59,727 nucleotides of DNA. Origin: Treponemataceae bacterium (GTDB lineage: Bacteria; Spirochaetota; Spirochaetia; Treponematales; Treponemataceae). The DNA lies in contig JAKSTS010000002.1 of the NCBI GenBank assembly GCA_024402455.1, forward strand, positions 1-59,727, written 5' to 3'. Below the pieces are notes generated by a model, which saw only the letters and a program-made list of their open reading frames with translations, made no database searches and had not been told where the DNA came from. A program made the position numbers and the translations under genes. Shown here in pieces: positions 35,602 through 45,010 of this stretch; within the stretch, counting starts at the first letter, position 1, and the number at the start of each line of letters is the position of its first letter.

Positions 35602-36726
35602 ATGCAAAGCAAATTAAATTTTTTTTATGGCACAAGTCAAAATAAAGATGTCACTCTTGCTGTCAGAGAAGCAACCAGCAGTTTTAAGACGCCTTCTTTG
35701 ATTATATTTTTTGCACCAGTTGAAATCTTTGAAAAAGTTGCCAGCTTAATTGCAGAATTTTTTCCTCTTTCACAATCAATGGGAACAACAGCATGTTTTA
35801 CTTATAATCCTGAAGGCTGTTTCTACAATTCTGTCTCTGTTTTTGCTTTGAACGGCTTAAACTGTTCGCTCAACGTAATAGAAGAAATCAACCGTTTCCC
35901 GATGAAATATGAATCAAGAGTAAAAACTGCATATAATAACTTGTGCAGTGTTGACAATACTTTATGCCTTTCTTTTACAACCGCTTTTTCTCTTTCAGAA
36001 GAACTTGCACTTGAAACATTAAATTCAGTCTGTACGCCGCTGAATATTCAGATTATAGGCGGAACAGCAGCAACTACTCAGGAAAATATTTTAAATGGCA
36101 GAACAAATACTTATGTTTCATTAAACGGAAAAGTATATGAAAATTCCTGCGTATTTGGTTTTATAAATTTTGGAAACAGAAAGTTTCACATTTACAACGA
36201 AAACATTTTCAAACCAACCGAAATGTTTCTGAATGTCACCTCTGTTGATGTTCAGCACCGCATTGTCCACACATTTAATAACAGACCTGCTGCTGCTGTT
36301 CTTGCAGAAACAATCGGCTGTTCTGTAGAAGAATTGACTACAAAAACAGAAGAATATAAAATCGGACGCATTGCCGGAAATGAAATTTATATTTCTTCCA
36401 TTGATAAAATCCTAGATGATAAATCAATTTCTTTTCATTCAAGAATTTATAACAACATAAAAGTTGCCATTTTAAAAACAGGAAATTACAGAAATATAAA
36501 TGAAGCTGTCTTTAACCAGATTACTGAAGACATTCCAAATCCTTCGTTTGCATTTATGGTTCAATGCCACGATAGGACAATTTTTTATAAAAACCAAAAT
36601 TACCTTGAAGAATTTTCACAATTAGCTGCAAAAAAACTTGTAAAGCTTGCCGGTTTTACATCTTATGGTGAACAAATTGGCAATCTGCATGTTAATGACA
36701 CAATGCTTTGTATGGTCGTCGAGTAA
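35602..36726 (+). CDS. FIST-domain sensory protein
   Basis: 374 residues with the FIST N and C domains covering the protein (about 15-200 and 205-365). FIST is a ligand-binding sensory domain proposed to bind small molecules, possibly amino acids. There is no signal peptide, membrane segment or output domain, so it must work through a partner. The next gene, with the hydrogenase-like and EAL domains, starts three bases after the stop codon, and the two share one promoter, so the natural reading is a sensor passing its signal to that protein. The ribosome site is weak. Confidence 0.85.
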   Translation: MQSKLNFFYGTSQNKDVTLAVREATSSFKTPSLIIFFAPVEIFEKVASLIAEFFPLSQSMGTTACFTYNPEGCFYNSVSVFALNGLNCSLNVIEEINRFPMKYESRVKTAYNNLCSVDNTLCLSFTTAFSLSEELALETLNSVCTPLNIQIIGGTAATTQENILNGRTNTYVSLNGKVYENSCVFGFINFGNRKFHIYNENIFKPTEMFLNVTSVDVQHRIVHTFNNRPAAAVLAETIGCSVEELTTKTEEYKIGRIAGNEIYISSIDKILDDKSISFHSRIYNNIKVAILKTGNYRNINEAVFNQITEDIPNPSFAFMVQCHDRTIFYKNQNYLEEFSQLAAKKLVKLAGFTSYGEQIGNLHVNDTMLCMVVE

Positions 36727-36729
36727 CTT

Positions 36730-39324
36730 ATGAAGAACAAGAATTACATTTTTACAAATGAAGATTGCATAGGCTGCAATCACTGTATTTCGGTTTGTCC
36801 AATTCCTGGTGCAAACGTTGCAGAACAAATCAATCATCAGAATCACATTAGAATTGACACAGAAAAATGCATCTTGTGCGGTCAATGTCTTAATATCTGC
36901 AGCCATAATGCCAGAAACTACACTGACGATACAGATCTCTTTTTTGAAGAATTAAATAAAGGTGAAAGCATCTCTCTTGCCATTGACCCGGCTTTTTTTA
37001 TTAACTATGGAACCATAGCAAAAGGTGTTTTAGGTTATCTTCGCTATTTAGGCATAAAGAAAATATACAACGCCAGTTTTGGTGCAGACATTTCAACATG
37101 GGCACATGTAAATTATTTTCTTGAAAATAAAAACAAAGGCGGCATCCTTTCTTCCTGCTCTTCAATCATAAATTATATCGAAAAATTTATGCCGTCTCAA
37201 ATTCCTTATCTTGTTCCGATACAGTCGCCTGCTTTTTGTCTTGCAATTTATGCAAAAAAATATCTGAAAGATTCTAATAAAATTGCTTTTTTAAGCCCGT
37301 GCATTGCAAAATCAATTGAAATTCAAAAAAACAGCAATTCCGGATTAATTGATTATAACGTTACTTTTAAGCACTTTTTTGACAAACTCAAAGATGTAGA
37401 TTTTTCAAGTTATTTTTCTGAAAGTGATGTTCCTGATTCTGGCTTTGGAACCATTTCTTCTTTTTCCGGCGGAATAAAAGAAAATCTCGAACAGTTTCTT
37501 GATGAAACTTCAACAATCATAAACAAATCTTCTTTTTTGAAAGATTTAAATAACATTAACACCCTTTCGATTATTTCAGAAAAAAACTGCAAAAACGGCG
37601 TCATCCTTGACTTAAATAATTGCGACGGAAGCTGCTGTTTTGGACCATGCACAGAACAGTCAAACTATTCAATAGGAAACATAATTGAACAATATCAATG
37701 GACACGCACTAAATTTCTGCGTATAAAAGACGAAAAATACCCGTTTAATCAAGATTTTTCAAAGCAGCAGAGAATAAAACTTTTACAGGAACGTTTTAAA
37801 GATTTAAATCCTAAAGATTTTTTCCGTACTTTTGAAGAAAATTATTATCAGCCTTTTAAAATTCCAGAAGAAATAATAAACGAAGTTTTCCTCCGCATGT
37901 ACAAAATAACAGAAGCTTCAAAGCATATAGACTGTCATTCCTGCGGTTACCGCTCATGTCACCAAATGGCAGAATCTATTGCAATCGGTTTTAACAGCAT
38001 AGAAAACTGCGTTCAATATGAAAAAGATGAAAATCTTAAGCTTTTTACATATGACCAGCTGACAGGTCTTCCAAATAAATATGTTTTGCTTAAAGATCTT
38101 GAAAAAATCCTTCAATGTTCAAACTGTGCAGAATATGCCGTAATGCAGATTAATATAAAGAGATTTATGTTCATCAACCAGCAGGTCGGTTTTTCAAAAG
38201 GCAATCTGATTCTTGCAGAATTTGCTTCAAAAGCAAAAATTTTATTTAACGAACCTGAAAATGAAAAAATCTATCTTATGAACGGAAATAATTTTTATAT
38301 TATTGCCAAAAAAGAACGTATAAACGATTTGTTTTTTAAACTAAATCATCTTGAACTTGATACTTTAAAACAAGATGAACTTACTGACGTAAAAAACCTT
38401 TCGATTCGTGCTGCCCTTTATAACATTACAGGCAAAGAAACCAATCCAGACGACATTATTGATAGAATTTCAAATACATATTTTACTGCACGCTCTGCAC
38501 CTAATACAGACTTTATGGTTTTTGACCAGACTATTTCTGAAAAAGTTTCAAGAACACTTACAATAAGCCAGCAGATTTCAAAAGCTTTATTGAACGAAGC
38601 CTTTTTTGTAGTTTTTCAGCCAAAAGTAAACCAAATTACAAGAACACTCATTGGTGCAGAAGCCTTGATAAGATGGAACAACAACGGCAAAGTCATTCCT
38701 CCGGGAGATTTCGTTCAGATATGTGAAAACTCCGGTTTTATAAAAAGACTTGATTTTTACATGCTGAATCAGGTTTGCAAAAAAATTGATGAATGGCTTA
38801 AAAAAGGCTATGAACCTGTTACTGTTTCTGTAAACTTTTCAAAACAGCATCTTACACATCAAGATGTTGCAGAACGAATCTGTAACGTAATTGATTTCTG
38901 GAACATTCCGCATAACCTTATTGAAATTGAATTTACAGAAACATCTTTTGCAGAAATGAAAGAAACCTTGAAAAATACAATTGATGTGCTTTTAAGCAAG
39001 GATATTGCAGTTTCCATTGACGATTTTGGTTCAGGATATTCTTCTTTGAGTCTTTTGCAGGATTTTAACTTCAATGTATTGAAACTTGACAAAAGCTTTA
39101 TTGAAACAATAGTTGACAACATAAAGGCAAGAAAAGTCATTTCGAACATCATTACCATGGCCAAAAATCTTGATATGAAAGTTATTGCTGAAGGTGTTGA
39201 AACGGAAGACGAACTTTTAATATTAAAAGACTTAAACTGCAATATAATTCAAGGCTACATATTTGACAAACCATTAACCTCAGAAGATTTTGAAAAACGC
39301 ATTATCAACAAAGTTTATGAATAA
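36730..39324 (+). CDS. Sensory [FeFe]-hydrogenase-like protein fused to degenerate GGDEF and active EAL
   Basis: 864 residues. Order: 2x4Fe-4S ferredoxin domain (Cys 13, 16, 19, 23 and 47, 50, 53, 57); an H-cluster-type domain (about 80-330) with SSC (Cys143), SPCIAK (Cys191) and CDGSC (Cys298, Cys302) in place of the canonical TSCCP, MPC and final motif; a 4Fe-4S domain of the CHSCGYRSC type (Cys402, 405, 410, 427); a GGDEF domain (about 440-600) with DQLTGLPN but GNNFYII at the signature site, so inactive; and an EAL domain (about 615-860) with GAEALIRW, VNFS, FTETS, DDFGSG, LDKSF, AEGVET, all intact. It is read as an H2 or redox sensor controlling c-di-GMP breakdown, partnered by the FIST protein. 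No catalytic hydrogenase subunit accompanies it. Confidence 0.88.
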   Translation: MKNKNYIFTNEDCIGCNHCISVCPIPGANVAEQINHQNHIRIDTEKCILCGQCLNICSHNARNYTDDTDLFFEELNKGESISLAIDPAFFINYGTIAKGVLGYLRYLGIKKIYNASFGADISTWAHVNYFLENKNKGGILSSCSSIINYIEKFMPSQIPYLVPIQSPAFCLAIYAKKYLKDSNKIAFLSPCIAKSIEIQKNSNSGLIDYNVTFKHFFDKLKDVDFSSYFSESDVPDSGFGTISSFSGGIKENLEQFLDETSTIINKSSFLKDLNNINTLSIISEKNCKNGVILDLNNCDGSCCFGPCTEQSNYSIGNIIEQYQWTRTKFLRIKDEKYPFNQDFSKQQRIKLLQERFKDLNPKDFFRTFEENYYQPFKIPEEIINEVFLRMYKITEASKHIDCHSCGYRSCHQMAESIAIGFNSIENCVQYEKDENLKLFTYDQLTGLPNKYVLLKDLEKILQCSNCAEYAVMQINIKRFMFINQQVGFSKGNLILAEFASKAKILFNEPENEKIYLMNGNNFYIIAKKERINDLFFKLNHLELDTLKQDELTDVKNLSIRAALYNITGKETNPDDIIDRISNTYFTARSAPNTDFMVFDQTISEKVSRTLTISQQISKALLNEAFFVVFQPKVNQITRTLIGAEALIRWNNNGKVIPPGDFVQICENSGFIKRLDFYMLNQVCKKIDEWLKKGYEPVTVSVNFSKQHLTHQDVAERICNVIDFWNIPHNLIEIEFTETSFAEMKETLKNTIDVLLSKDIAVSIDDFGSGYSSLSLLQDFNFNVLKLDKSFIETIVDNIKARKVISNIITMAKNLDMKVIAEGVETEDELLILKDLNCNIIQGYIFDKPLTSEDFEKRIINKVYE

Positions 39325-39359
39325 TTAAAACTTTTTAAATTTTTAGGAGGATGCACAAA

Positions 39360-39965
39360 ATGAAAAAAGCGTTTTTAATAATAATTGCAGCTGTTTTTGT
39401 GAATTTAACTCTTTTCGCAGGAGATAACTCATTTTTCAAAGGCGGAGACAATATGACAGATATTATCATTATACCTTTTTGTTTTTTTATTGCTTTTTTG
39501 GGTTTATTTTTAATATTTTTTCCAGCAAAAAGAAAAAAAACAAATATAAAAATTACATTAATTTATTCACTCTTTTTTTTGTTTATTGGATTTTATCTGA
39601 TATGTTCAGTACTGTTTCCAAGTATAAAATGGGAAAAAGTAAGTGATACTACATATTATGCAAATTGTAATGCTTTTCAAAAGGCAAATCTTGTAATCGT
39701 TAATGAAGAAACTTTTAATTCGTTTTATGAACAAGATGAAATATTAATTGAAATGTTTGCAGGTAAGAAAACACAATGTTTAAAACAAAAAATTTCAGCA
39801 AAACAAGAAAAATCTTGTAAACAATTACTGAAAAAATTTACAGACAAGTACACTATTACATATGGAGTATTGATGGTCTTTAAAAATAACATTACTTATG
39901 TTTTCTTAATAAATAATGCAAATCAAGAAGTTGTTTGTATGGATTCATATTACATTTGTAAGTAA
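39360..39965 (+). CDS. Small membrane protein downstream of the hydrogenase-like sensor
   Basis: 201 residues from the ATG at 39360, nine bases after AGGAGG; the ATG at 39351 is too close to the ribosome site. An N-terminal signal-like helix, then two transmembrane helices (about 34-56 and 65-86), then a soluble Cys-containing domain (about 90-201) with several Cys (NCNAF, QCLKQ, SCKQ, VCMDS, YICK). Family not recognised. It follows the EAL fusion by 35 nt and is probably its last operon gene; the Cys residues leave a redox role open, but this is only a suggestion. Confidence 0.65.
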   Translation: MKKAFLIIIAAVFVNLTLFAGDNSFFKGGDNMTDIIIIPFCFFIAFLGLFLIFFPAKRKKTNIKITLIYSLFFLFIGFYLICSVLFPSIKWEKVSDTTYYANCNAFQKANLVIVNEETFNSFYEQDEILIEMFAGKKTQCLKQKISAKQEKSCKQLLKKFTDKYTITYGVLMVFKNNITYVFLINNANQEVVCMDSYYICK

Positions 39966-40376
39966 TTTGATAATGAGTATTGTTAGAACTTTAGATTAAA
40001 GCTTTTAGGCAAAATTCATGACAAGACAAACTACAGCAGATAAATCCTAATCAAGCAGCATTTCGCACCAACTTTTACCAGTTTGCGTGTTACGAAATTA
40101 CTTCGTGTAATTTCGTAACCTGAAGTTTTGTTTTCACAAAACTTCTCTGATTAGTGCGCCTTCCATGACGCACCAGTTGTACAAAGTGTGGCAGATGCGC
40201 ACACGCAAACTGGCAGCTATCCGCAAAGCGGATAGCCTTTCGCCGAATCAGCTCAAATTTGTAGCACAACCCAAAGCGAAACCCAAACCAAACCAATTTA
40301 CAAAGACTTATTCTTTTTCTATTATGTTCTAAATTGAATTTTATTGCGAATAAAACGCTTTAAAGCGGAGGAACAA
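39966..40376. repeat. Hairpin-rich structured intergenic element
   Basis: A 411-nt gap before pepF. A perfect 13-bp inverted pair, CCAGTTTGCGTGT (40078-40090) and ACACGCAAACTGG (40201-40213), encloses a 13-bp hairpin (40089-40119), a 10-bp hairpin (40122-40145) and a 5-bp GTGCG hairpin (40154-40173); a perfect 9-bp hairpin (40216-40236) follows. CTAATCA (40047-40053) also pairs with TGATTAG (40148-40154). The end of the element (40260-40287) matches 4121-4150 in reverse. Confidence 0.7.
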
Positions 40377-42206
40377 ATGGAAAACAAAATAACAGCTCCA
40401 AAATGGGATTTAAGCTGCATTTATAAGTCATTTGAAAGTGAAGAATATAAAAATGATTTCAAAAGACTGGAAGCTCTTGAAAAAGAATTGAACCTTTTTT
40501 TTGATAACAAACTGTTTTCCACAGATTTTCCACAATGGGTCAATCTTTTCTTAGAAAAATATAATGAACTTCAAAGCCTTGCCGTTTCGCTTCATGCCTA
40601 TGCTTACTCATCTTATTCAGTAAATACCACAAATTCACAGCTTATTAACCAGATTTCAAGCATAGAAAACCAATTTGTTGCTATTGAACAAATTACCCTC
40701 AAGTTTTCAACAGCTTTCTCTCAAATTGTTAAAGATAATCCACAAATTCTCACAAATTTATACACAAGTTTTCCACATCTTAAAGATTATTCCTTTATTT
40801 TTGAAGAAACAATAAACTTAAACAAACACAACATGAGTCCAGAAAAAGAAGCCCTTGCCGGAGAACTAAACATAAGCGGTGCAGAAAGTTTCAGTAGGCT
40901 TCAGGAACAGATTATTTCAAATCTTAAAGACAAAGAATCCGGCAAAACTTTTAATGAACTTAGAAATGATGCTTATGATAAAAGTCGCGAAGTTCGAAAG
41001 GAATCTTTTAATAAAGAGCTTAGATTGCTTGATGAAATGTCCATTCCACTTGCCGCCTGTCTTAACAGCATAAAAGGCACCACAATTACGTTAAACAGAC
41101 ACAGAAATTGGTCCGGTGCATTAGAAAAAGCTTTAACACAGTCACGCATCAGTCAAAAAACATTAAATTCTTTAATTGGCGCAATCGAAGATTCCATTCC
41201 TTTCTGGCAGGAATATCTGCTTACAAAGGCAAAAATTCTTTTTCCAAAAGAGAAAAACCCGAAATTAGCCTTTTATGATCTTTTTGCACCTCTTGTTGAT
41301 AACTGCACTTCTGATAATTCAACCAAAGAAAACCTTGTTTCAAAAATCTGGACTTTTGACGAAGCAAAAGAATATATAATTGACAGATTTAATTCTTTTT
41401 CAAAAGATATGGGTTCTTTTGCAGAAAATGCATTTAAAAATAACTGGATAGATGCTGAAATTAGAAGCGGCAAAGTTGGTGGTGCTTACTGCATGGATTT
41501 TCCAAAACAGAAAGTATCAAGAGTTTTATCAAACTTTACAGGTTCATTTTCTGACATAACGACTTTGGCGCATGAATTAGGTCATGCATATCATTTTTCA
41601 TGCATTAAAGACCGCGATTTTGAATTGACGCAGTATCCGATAACTCTTGCTGAAACCGCATCTAATTTTGCAGAAACAATTGTTCAAAAAAGCATTATTT
41701 CTTCTGCAGAGGGTTTTGAAAAAATCAGCATGATTGAACTTCATCTGCAGGACTGCTGCCAGGTGCTTATTGATATACTTTCAAGATTTTACTTTGAACG
41801 TTCAGTTTTTGAACACAGAGAAAACGGCGAACTTTCGTCAGAAGAATTCTGCAGCCTTATGCTTGAAGCACAGCAAAAAACTTACGGAGATGCCCTTTCT
41901 GAAAAACACCAGTATATGTGGGCATTAAAATCGCACTATTATGGCACAAACCTCGATTTTTATAATTTTCCATATGCATTTGGAATGCTTTTCAGCGCCG
42001 GCCTTTACAGCAGATATAAAAAAGAAGGTCCGTCTTTTGCAGAAACTTACAGGCAGATTTTATTTGAAACAGGCCGTCTTTCATGTGAAGAAGTGTGCAG
42101 AAAAGCCGGTTTTGATATTGAAACAAAAGAATTCTGGCAAAGCGGCATAGACACTTTGAAAGATGAATTGAAAGCCCTTAAAATTTATGCAGATTCACTA
42201 AAATAA
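40377..42206 (+). CDS. pepF: Oligoendopeptidase F (M3)
   Basis: 609 residues from the ATG at 40377, which has GGAGG ten bases upstream; a longer frame from 40344 lacks it. M3 zinc peptidase with HELGHAYH (about 398-405) and the Glu ligand in the following TLAETASNF. It degrades imported or internal oligopeptides of about 6 to 20 residues in the cytoplasm. The tcdA gene follows after one base. Confidence 0.94.
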   Translation: MENKITAPKWDLSCIYKSFESEEYKNDFKRLEALEKELNLFFDNKLFSTDFPQWVNLFLEKYNELQSLAVSLHAYAYSSYSVNTTNSQLINQISSIENQFVAIEQITLKFSTAFSQIVKDNPQILTNLYTSFPHLKDYSFIFEETINLNKHNMSPEKEALAGELNISGAESFSRLQEQIISNLKDKESGKTFNELRNDAYDKSREVRKESFNKELRLLDEMSIPLAACLNSIKGTTITLNRHRNWSGALEKALTQSRISQKTLNSLIGAIEDSIPFWQEYLLTKAKILFPKEKNPKLAFYDLFAPLVDNCTSDNSTKENLVSKIWTFDEAKEYIIDRFNSFSKDMGSFAENAFKNNWIDAEIRSGKVGGAYCMDFPKQKVSRVLSNFTGSFSDITTLAHELGHAYHFSCIKDRDFELTQYPITLAETASNFAETIVQKSIISSAEGFEKISMIELHLQDCCQVLIDILSRFYFERSVFEHRENGELSSEEFCSLMLEAQQKTYGDALSEKHQYMWALKSHYYGTNLDFYNFPYAFGMLFSAGLYSRYKKEGPSFAETYRQILFETGRLSCEEVCRKAGFDIETKEFWQSGIDTLKDELKALKIYADSLK

Positions 42207-42207
42207 T

Positions 42208-42942
42208 ATGATTAACGACGAATTTGAACGCATGGAGCGCATAATTGGCAGCAGTTCACTGGAAACATTAAAAAACAAAAGAGTTGCTGTTTTTGGTGTC
42301 GGCGGGGTAGGTTCCTTTGCCTGCGAAGCACTTGCACGTGCTTCCATAGGTTTTATTACGCTCATTGACAATGACGATGTAGCTTTTTCAAATATTAACA
42401 GGCAGCTTATTGCCCTGCATTCTACAACCGGAAAATCAAAAGTTGACGTTATGAAAGAGAGGATTCTTGACATAAATCCGGAATGTTGCGTTGTAACGCA
42501 TAAAGTTTTTTATTCAAAAGAAACTGAAAATCTTATTGATTTTGGCAATTTTGACGCTGTAATTGATGCTGTAGACACTGTAAGTGCAAAACTTTTAATA
42601 ATTGAAAATGCCAAAAAAGCTGGCATTGAACTTATTTCATGCATGGGCACCGGCAATAAACTTGACCCGACACGTTTTGAAATTACAGACATTTCAAAAA
42701 CTTCTGTGTGTCCTCTTGCTCGTGTCATGAGATATGAATTAAAAAAGCGGAAAATATCTAAAGTCACAGTAGTTTATTCTAAAGAAGAACCTCTGCAAAT
42801 AAAGACAAAAAATTTAAATGAAAATCAATCAAAAAAAATTGCCCCAGGCAGCGTTTCTTTTGTGCCTCCGGTTGCCGGCATGATTGCAGCAAGCTACATT
42901 ATCAACCAGTTTTTAAAAACAGCACAACAGTCACAAGAATAG
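42208..42942 (+). CDS. tcdA: tRNA threonylcarbamoyladenosine dehydratase (TcdA/CsdL)
   Basis: 244 residues. E1-like ThiF fold: nucleotide-binding GVGGVGS (about 30-36), the DNDDV loop (about 53-57), NINRQ (about 61-65), DAVDTV, and the KLDPTR stretch. It closes t6A to the cyclic form in tRNAs reading ANN codons. Translation is coupled to pepF. Confidence 0.9.
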   Translation: MINDEFERMERIIGSSSLETLKNKRVAVFGVGGVGSFACEALARASIGFITLIDNDDVAFSNINRQLIALHSTTGKSKVDVMKERILDINPECCVVTHKVFYSKETENLIDFGNFDAVIDAVDTVSAKLLIIENAKKAGIELISCMGTGNKLDPTRFEITDISKTSVCPLARVMRYELKKRKISKVTVVYSKEEPLQIKTKNLNENQSKKIAPGSVSFVPPVAGMIAASYIINQFLKTAQQSQE

Positions 42943-42952
42943 AAGTAAAAAA

Positions 42953-42983
42953 AATGCTGAGCTTCAAACTGAAACTCAGCATT
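42953..42983 (-). terminator. Terminator of the leftward immunophilin gene
   Basis: AATGCTGAG pairs with CTCAGCATT; the T run lies on the minus-strand side, so it mainly ends the gene at 43013-44062. Confidence 0.8.
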
Positions 42984-43012
42984 ACTTAAAACCAATCTAA
43001 AATAATCTGCTT

Positions 43013-44062
43013 TTATTTTGCACTAAGAAGCTCAAGATCAAAACAGATATAAGCATTCGGTGGAATTACTCCGCCAGCACCAGATGAACCATAAGCATAA
43101 TCTGGCGGCAAAACGATTGAACGTTTTTCGTTTACTTTCATGTCCTGAACCATTAAATCAAAACCTGAAATCATTCTGCCTGAATTAGTTATAAAAGAAA
43201 TCGGTTCGTGGAAATCTGAATCATCAAATACTGTGCCATCAAGAAGATAACCCTTGTATTTAACTTTTACAGATTTGCCTTTTCCGATTTTGTCTCCGTC
43301 AACAGCTTTTGTAATTTTATAACGGATTCCATTGTCAAGAATTGTATAATCACCGAATTTTTCATCAAGCTGCTTTTTCATTGCTGCCATTTCAGCTTCA
43401 GCTTCCTGCTTCAATTTTGCCTGAATTTCATTGTTAAGACGGTCAAAATCTGCCTGTGTTGCTGTAAATGCCTTTGCTTCTTCACCCTGACGAATAATGG
43501 TTACCTTTTTAATAATTTCACCCTGACGGATTGTATTTACAACTTTCTGGCCATCAAGAACTTTTCCAAAAATTGTATGCTTTCCATTAAGCCAAGGAGT
43601 TTCTGTAATTGTAATAAAAAACTGGCTTCCGTTTGTTCCTGGACCTGCATTTGCCATGGCAAGAACACCACCAGAAGAAAATTTCAAAGATGAAACAATT
43701 TCATCAGGGAAACGATATCCTGGACCACCTGTTCCGTTTCCTTTTGGATCACCACCCTGAATCATAAAATCCTGTCCATCGCCGTTTGCTTTGCTGATTA
43801 CACGATGAAATTTCAGGCCATTGTAAAAAGGCTTTTTATTTGCAGCAGTCAAAGTTCCTTCTGCAAGACCAACAAAGTTTGTTACAGTTAATGGTGTCTG
43901 TTTATAATACAGCTCAAGAAGAATATCTCCTTTTGATGTTTCAATAACAGCAAAAACACCATCCTGTCCTTTGATTTTTTCCAAAGTTTTACTCATAGGG
44001 GCACAACCTCCAACACTTAATAACGCACACAAAAATATTATTGTTATTGCAAATTTCTTCAT
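43013..44062 (-). CDS. Dual-family immunophilin: cyclophilin-FKBP fusion lipoprotein
   Basis: 349 residues. A signal peptide with a lipobox (SVGGC, Cys20) is followed by a cyclophilin domain (about 35-195; FHRV, QGGDP, GSQFFIT), a charged helical linker (about 200-240) and an FKBP domain (about 250-349; [22 protein letters not shown]). Both are peptidyl-prolyl isomerases. The fusion is known from treponemes and a few other bacteria. As a lipoprotein it should act at the envelope on folding of exported proteins. AGGAGG precedes the ATG. Confidence 0.93.
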   Translation of the reverse strand: MKKFAITIIFLCALLSVGGCAPMSKTLEKIKGQDGVFAVIETSKGDILLELYYKQTPLTVTNFVGLAEGTLTAANKKPFYNGLKFHRVISKANGDGQDFMIQGGDPKGNGTGGPGYRFPDEIVSSLKFSSGGVLAMANAGPGTNGSQFFITITETPWLNGKHTIFGKVLDGQKVVNTIRQGEIIKKVTIIRQGEEAKAFTATQADFDRLNNEIQAKLKQEAEAEMAAMKKQLDEKFGDYTILDNGIRYKITKAVDGDKIGKGKSVKVKYKGYLLDGTVFDDSDFHEPISFITNSGRMISGFDLMVQDMKVNEKRSIVLPPDYAYGSSGAGGVIPPNAYICFDLELLSAK

Positions 44063-44180
44063 TGTTTTCCTCCTGTTAAAAGAAACAATTTTCTGCCAGA
44101 CTATAATTTTTTAAGTTACTTTCAAAAACAGCTTTGAAAGCAGCCATTACAATACAGCACTGTTTGCAAAATCTTTGCTT

Positions 44181-45008
44181 TTATTCTGCCAAAGCTTTCA
44201 GATTTTTTTCATCAATCTCAGAGAACACGCTCAAAAGCCATGTAAACAAAGCTTCTGTTCGGGCTTCAAAAGATTTTTTCATTTTATTTTCAATAATTGA
44301 AACCGACATGATGTCAACTTCAACTAATGCATACGTTACATAATAATCACCTGTATCATAAACAAGTATTGTACTTACCATGTTTTCAGGTTTTATAATT
44401 TTAACGCCAAGCAAAGACAGACTGTCAATGTTTGTAATGTTTATCAACATTTCATTTTTATTCTGCAAATAAGAATATTTGTAAAGAAATTTTCCAAATG
44501 TTGAATCTTTTTGAAGAGAATAGATTACCTGACCGTTTGCATCTTCGTTTATCGGATCTTCAATTCTTGTTCTGTCTTCAGGGCTTATAACGGAATAAGA
44601 CTCTTCGTAAAGAACGCGCATTTTTTTCTTTGTATTTGAATAATATTCAAGACCTTCAAGAGAAGAAAGAGAACGCACCCTTTTTGAAATATCTGCTATA
44701 TTTGTGCCTTCTTCCGTTGACGGCTCTTTTTTGGTAAGGAATAAAGCTTCAAAATAAAAAACAGGATCTTTTGTTCTTTCTGTTTTTCCCCAGAACTTTG
44801 TACATTCTTTTCCAAATTCAGTATTTAAAAACAAATGAGGAGTGTATTCTTTCATGTATGAACTGCACTCAATTTTGCCATTTGCCAAAAGTTCTTCAGC
44901 AACTTCAGCCGGAAGAAGTTCATTTAATTCTGTCTGTGCAGAAGCATTTAAAGCAAACACAAGCAATGCACAGACAAAAAATAGTTTCACAAAATATTTA
45001 GTTTTCAC
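44181..45008 (-). CDS. Secreted hypothetical protein
   Basis: 275 residues from a GTG two bases after the jag stop. A clear signal peptide (about 1-24, cleaved after ASA) precedes a soluble domain with no recognised motif. Several treponemal secreted proteins of this length exist, but I cannot assign a family. Position at the end of the yidC-jag transcript suggests co-expression with the membrane-insertion machinery. Confidence 0.7.
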   Translation of the reverse strand: MKTKYFVKLFFVCALLVFALNASAQTELNELLPAEVAEELLANGKIECSSYMKEYTPHLFLNTEFGKECTKFWGKTERTKDPVFYFEALFLTKKEPSTEEGTNIADISKRVRSLSSLEGLEYYSNTKKKMRVLYEESYSVISPEDRTRIEDPINEDANGQVIYSLQKDSTFGKFLYKYSYLQNKNEMLINITNIDSLSLLGVKIIKPENMVSTILVYDTGDYYVTYALVEVDIMSVSIIENKMKKSFEARTEALFTWLLSVFSEIDEKNLKALAE

Positions 45009-45010
45009 TA

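Noticed and set aside
36730..39324. Catalytic H2-producing hydrogenase
   Set aside because: H-cluster motifs are variant, and the protein ends in GGDEF and EAL domains; no partner subunits or maturation genes are nearby, so a sensor is more likely.
40090..40296. 68-residue frame on the minus strand within the hairpin element
   Set aside because: It is made by the inverted repeats themselves, has no ribosome site and an unlikely composition.
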